From NCBI GenBank assembly GCA_030432815.1, contig JAUILB010000128.1, positions 1 to 7,632 on the forward strand: a stretch of 7,632 nt of DNA. Reading direction: 5' to 3'. This stretch comes from Alphaproteobacteria bacterium (lineage in GTDB: Bacteria; Pseudomonadota; Alphaproteobacteria; Sphingomonadales; Emcibacteraceae). The notes beneath the pieces are model-generated. The model was given only the letters and a program-made list of their open reading frames with translations. It was not told the DNA's origin and did no database searches. Made by a program: the position numbers and the translations under genes. Positions 5,597 to 7,632 of the stretch are shown piece after piece. Each line of letters starts with the position of its first letter. Within the stretch, counting starts at the first letter, position 1.

Positions 5597-6742
5597 ATGA
5601 AAACTTTACCCCTTGGTGTGGAGCCGGTTGTGGCGCCACGCCATAGTTTTGATGAGAACAGAAGTTTGATTGGTCTTTCGCATGATGAAGTGGCATCGAA
5701 ACTTCTGGAAATAGGCGTGCCGGAAAAGCAATGTAAAATGCGGGCACAGCAGATCTGGCACTGGATTTATTTCAGAGGGGCGAAATCATTTGATGAAATG
5801 AGCAACATTTCAAAAGATATGCGCGCGAGGCTCAAAGAACATTTTGATGTAGGCCGACCCGAAATAATTGAAGCGTTGATTTCCAGTGACGGCACACGTA
5901 AATGGCTGATGAAATTTCCTGATGGTCAGGAAGTGGAAACTGTGTTCATCCCCGAAGCTGACAGGGGAACACTTTGTGTGTCATCCCAGGTTGGGTGTAC
6001 GCTAACCTGTAAATTCTGTCATACCGGAACCCAGAGGCTTGTTCGTAATTTGACACCGACGGAAATTGTTATGCAGCTTCTTGTCGCGCGGGATTATTTG
6101 GGGGAATGGCCCAGTCCGTCTGAAGGGCGCCTTGTTTCCACAATCGTATTGATGGGTATGGGGGAGCCACTTTATAATTTTGAAAATGTCAGCAAGGCCA
6201 TGCATATTGTAATGGATGATAATGGTATAAACCTGTCACGTCGCCGCATTACGCTTTCAACATCAGGTGTTGTCCCGGAAATATATCGCTGTGGTGAAGA
6301 AATGGGTGTAAATCTGGCAATATCGCTTCATGCGGTTAATGATAAAGTCCGCAGTGAAATAATGCCGATCAATAATAAGTACCCGATCGACGAGCTTATG
6401 ACGGCTTGTAAAAATTATGCAGGTATTAAAAACAGCCGCAAAATTACATTTGAGTATATTCTGCTTAAAGACATAAATGACAGTGACGAAGACGCGCTTA
6501 ATCTGGTGAAACTGATTAAGGATTATCAGATACCGGCGAAGGTCAATCTTATTCCCTTTAATCCATGGCCGGGATCATCTTATGAACGGCCAAGCAAAGC
6601 AAGGGTCGCAAGATTTTCCGATCTGATTTTCAGTGCCGGAATATCAGCACCTATCAGGACAACCCGTGGTGAGGATATACTTGCGGCATGTGGACAGCTA
6701 AAATCAGAATCTGAAAAGGCGCGTAAAAGCCGCGTTCAATAA
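5597..6742 (+). CDS. rlmN: Dual-specificity 23S rRNA A2503 / tRNA A37 C2-methyltransferase (radical SAM)
   Basis: Radical S-adenosylmethionine enzyme that methylates C2 of adenosine 2503 in 23S rRNA and A37 of some tRNAs, supporting translational accuracy. Counting from ATG 5597 the product is 381 aa, within the usual 350-410. It has the N-terminal RNA-binding region (QQIWHWIYFRG at 51-61), then ETVFIPE (114-120) and CVSSQVGCTLTCKFCHTGTQ (127-146). The [4Fe-4S] cysteines are C134, C138 and C141. Upstream C127 matches E. coli C118 by spacing, and C365 in LAACGQL matches the methyl-carrying C355. GMGEPLYN (187-194) and SLHA (243-246) complete the family pattern. All key residues are present, so the enzyme should be active. 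The in-frame TTG at 5585 lies in the T run of the preceding hairpin and is not preferred. Cfr, the C8-methylating resistance paralogue, is less likely given the housekeeping context and C-terminus. Confidence 0.96.
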   Translation: MKTLPLGVEPVVAPRHSFDENRSLIGLSHDEVASKLLEIGVPEKQCKMRAQQIWHWIYFRGAKSFDEMSNISKDMRARLKEHFDVGRPEIIEALISSDGTRKWLMKFPDGQEVETVFIPEADRGTLCVSSQVGCTLTCKFCHTGTQRLVRNLTPTEIVMQLLVARDYLGEWPSPSEGRLVSTIVLMGMGEPLYNFENVSKAMHIVMDDNGINLSRRRITLSTSGVVPEIYRCGEEMGVNLAISLHAVNDKVRSEIMPINNKYPIDELMTACKNYAGIKNSRKITFEYILLKDINDSDEDALNLVKLIKDYQIPAKVNLIPFNPWPGSSYERPSKARVARFSDLIFSAGISAPIRTTRGEDILAACGQLKSESEKARKSRVQ

Positions 6743-6784
6743 TAATTTGATTTCTTTTTGTGACTTTATGATTGGAAATGAATG

Positions 6785-6816
6785 ATATTTTTTAGTTTAA
6801 AGCCTAAAAATATTTT
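6785..6816 (+). terminator. Weak AT-rich terminator-like hairpin after rlmN
   Basis: ATATTTTTTAG (6785-6795) and CTAAAAATAT (6804-6813) form a stem with one bulged T and an 8-base loop, followed by a few T residues. It lies about 40 bases after the rlmN stop. The stem has almost no G-C pairs, so the energy is low and the call is uncertain. The remainder of the gap 6743-6883 shows no gene and no convincing promoter. Confidence 0.25.
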
Positions 6817-6883
6817 ACACTTTTATTCCTAAAGATTGTCGAGTAAAAGAAAAAGAATAAAGGATTGTTTTAAAGGTGCATTA

Positions 6884-7174
6884 ATGATGAAGGCCCGCAT
6901 TTATCAACCAACGAAAAACGCTATGCAGTCAGGGATGAAGCGCTGTAAAAAGTGGAAACTTGAATATGCTCCCGAAAAGGCCCGCCAGATCGACCCGCTT
7001 ATGGGATGGACGGGTTCTTCTGATATGAACAGCCAGATCACTTTAACCTTTGACAGCAAGCAGGATGCTGTGGCATATGCAGAGCGCAATGGAATTGATT
7101 ATGTTGTTCATGAGCCGCACGTCCGCAAAAAACGCCTTAAAAACTATGCGGATGTTTTTGCTTTCCGTCCATAA
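6884..7174 (+). CDS. NADH dehydrogenase (complex I) accessory subunit, NDUFS4-like
   Basis: Small soluble protein, 96 aa, belonging to the bacterial ETC complex I subunit family, which is homologous to the mitochondrial 18-kDa accessory subunit NDUFS4. It probably sits on the peripheral NADH-oxidising arm of complex I. The diagnostic run is DPLMGWTGSSD (about residues 37-47), then ITLTFDSKQDAVAYAERNGI (51-70) and VHEPHVRKKRLKNYADVFAF (75-94). Human NDUFS4 has the parallel pattern WTGW...LTF...EDAV..AEKNG followed by a basic K-rich stretch and a Y-x2-NF end. The start is the first of two adjacent ATGs, supported by AAAGGTG about 5 bases upstream; the second (6887) is equally possible. In-frame TTG 6836 would add 16 basic, non-family residues. 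No nuo gene is adjacent: the gene is free-standing next to rlmN and a tRNA. Confidence 0.9.
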   Translation: MMKARIYQPTKNAMQSGMKRCKKWKLEYAPEKARQIDPLMGWTGSSDMNSQITLTFDSKQDAVAYAERNGIDYVVHEPHVRKKRLKNYADVFAFRP

Positions 7175-7195
7175 TCATCAAATTTTGTTTATTGC

Positions 7196-7272
<77 letters not shown>

Positions 7273-7295
7273 TATATTAAATCCCGTTCCAGCTT

Positions 7296-7632
7296 TTAGA
7301 CATTATCTAAATCAGCTTTTTTGCGTTGCAGAATTAAAAATATCAGCAGCGTCGTAATACCGCATCCAAAATATCCTGCTATGATAGGCTCCACGGTTCC
7401 ATCATACATTTGCCCGATAAGACCGCCTACAAGAACGGCGGCAAGAGTTTGTATTGCGCTAATAACGGATGTTGCCAAACCGGCCATATGACCAAATGGC
7501 TGTAGCGCCAGACTGTTAAAATTACCAAACAATGGGCCCAGACAGAAAAAATTAAACAGCATATAGATAAAAAAAGCCGGAAAGGTCAGGTTGCCATCGG
7601 CAGCAATGCTTAAACCAAGAAACACGATAGAT
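7296..7632 (-). CDS. MFS transporter, Bcr/CflA-type drug efflux family, C-terminal part
   Basis: Only the last 111 codons and the TAA stop are inside the window; the gene enters from the right edge with no start visible (the GTG at 7623-7625 is internal). The fragment contains about the last four membrane helices of a 12-helix major facilitator protein. It includes LGPLFGNFNSLALQPFGHMA, a stretch typical of the Bcr/CflA (DHA1) multidrug efflux group, where a small-residue-rich NSLAL..P.GH.AG.A.S pattern marks helix 10-11. The chain ends in a short basic tail (LQRKKADLDNV). Family members are about 390-410 aa, so roughly a quarter is visible. The substrate cannot be predicted. It converges on the tRNA-Arg gene. 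Confidence 0.85.
   Translation of the reverse strand, partial: SIVFLGLSIAADGNLTFPAFFIYMLFNFFCLGPLFGNFNSLALQPFGHMAGLATSVISAIQTLAAVLVGGLIGQMYDGTVEPIIAGYFGCGITTLLIFLILQRKKADLDNV

Noticed and set aside
6836..6883. N-terminal extension of the NDUFS4-like protein from a TTG codon
   Set aside because: The extra 16 residues are basic and unlike the family N-terminus, and a good Shine-Dalgarno precedes the ATG at 6884.

Overview
The window looks like a piece of chromosome from an AT-rich alphaproteobacterium (GC roughly 40% by eye). The main clues are an IalB-family secreted protein directly upstream of rlmN, and a free-standing bacterial homologue of the mitochondrial complex I subunit NDUFS4. The order or genus cannot be fixed from this sequence alone. 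There are no insertion sequences, CRISPR repeats, phage genes or integrases, and most of the content is ordinary housekeeping.

Layout. From 1 to about 4800 every gene is on the minus strand. In their own 5'->3' order these are scoA and scoB (the two subunits of succinyl-CoA:3-ketoacid CoA-transferase, a tight operon), a secreted zincin-like protein with an altered active-site motif, a DMT/EamA-family permease, a low-molecular-weight protein tyrosine phosphatase, and a Bax inhibitor-1/YccA-family membrane protein whose last few codons lie outside the window. A divergent promoter region (4801-5028) separates these from the plus-strand block: an IalB-like secreted protein, rlmN (23S rRNA/tRNA adenine C2-methyltransferase), the NDUFS4-like protein and tRNA-Arg(UCU). 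The window closes with the 3' end of a minus-strand Bcr/CflA-type MFS transporter that converges on the tRNA.

How the genes relate. Only scoA-scoB form an obvious functional unit: they are 5 bases apart with overlapping translation signals, and they activate acetoacetate using succinyl-CoA. The other minus-strand genes are separated by 75-110 base gaps, most with promoter-like sequences, so they are probably transcribed separately. IalB-like and rlmN are neighbours on one strand with a hairpin between them.

Points worth a second look: the zincin-like protein carries HQxxH where HExxH is expected while keeping a gluzincin-like ExxxD motif; a perfect 14-bp palindrome overlaps the predicted scoAB promoter; a terminator-like hairpin sits immediately before rlmN; two weaker inverted repeats overlap predicted promoters. 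No previously undescribed multi-gene system is evident.
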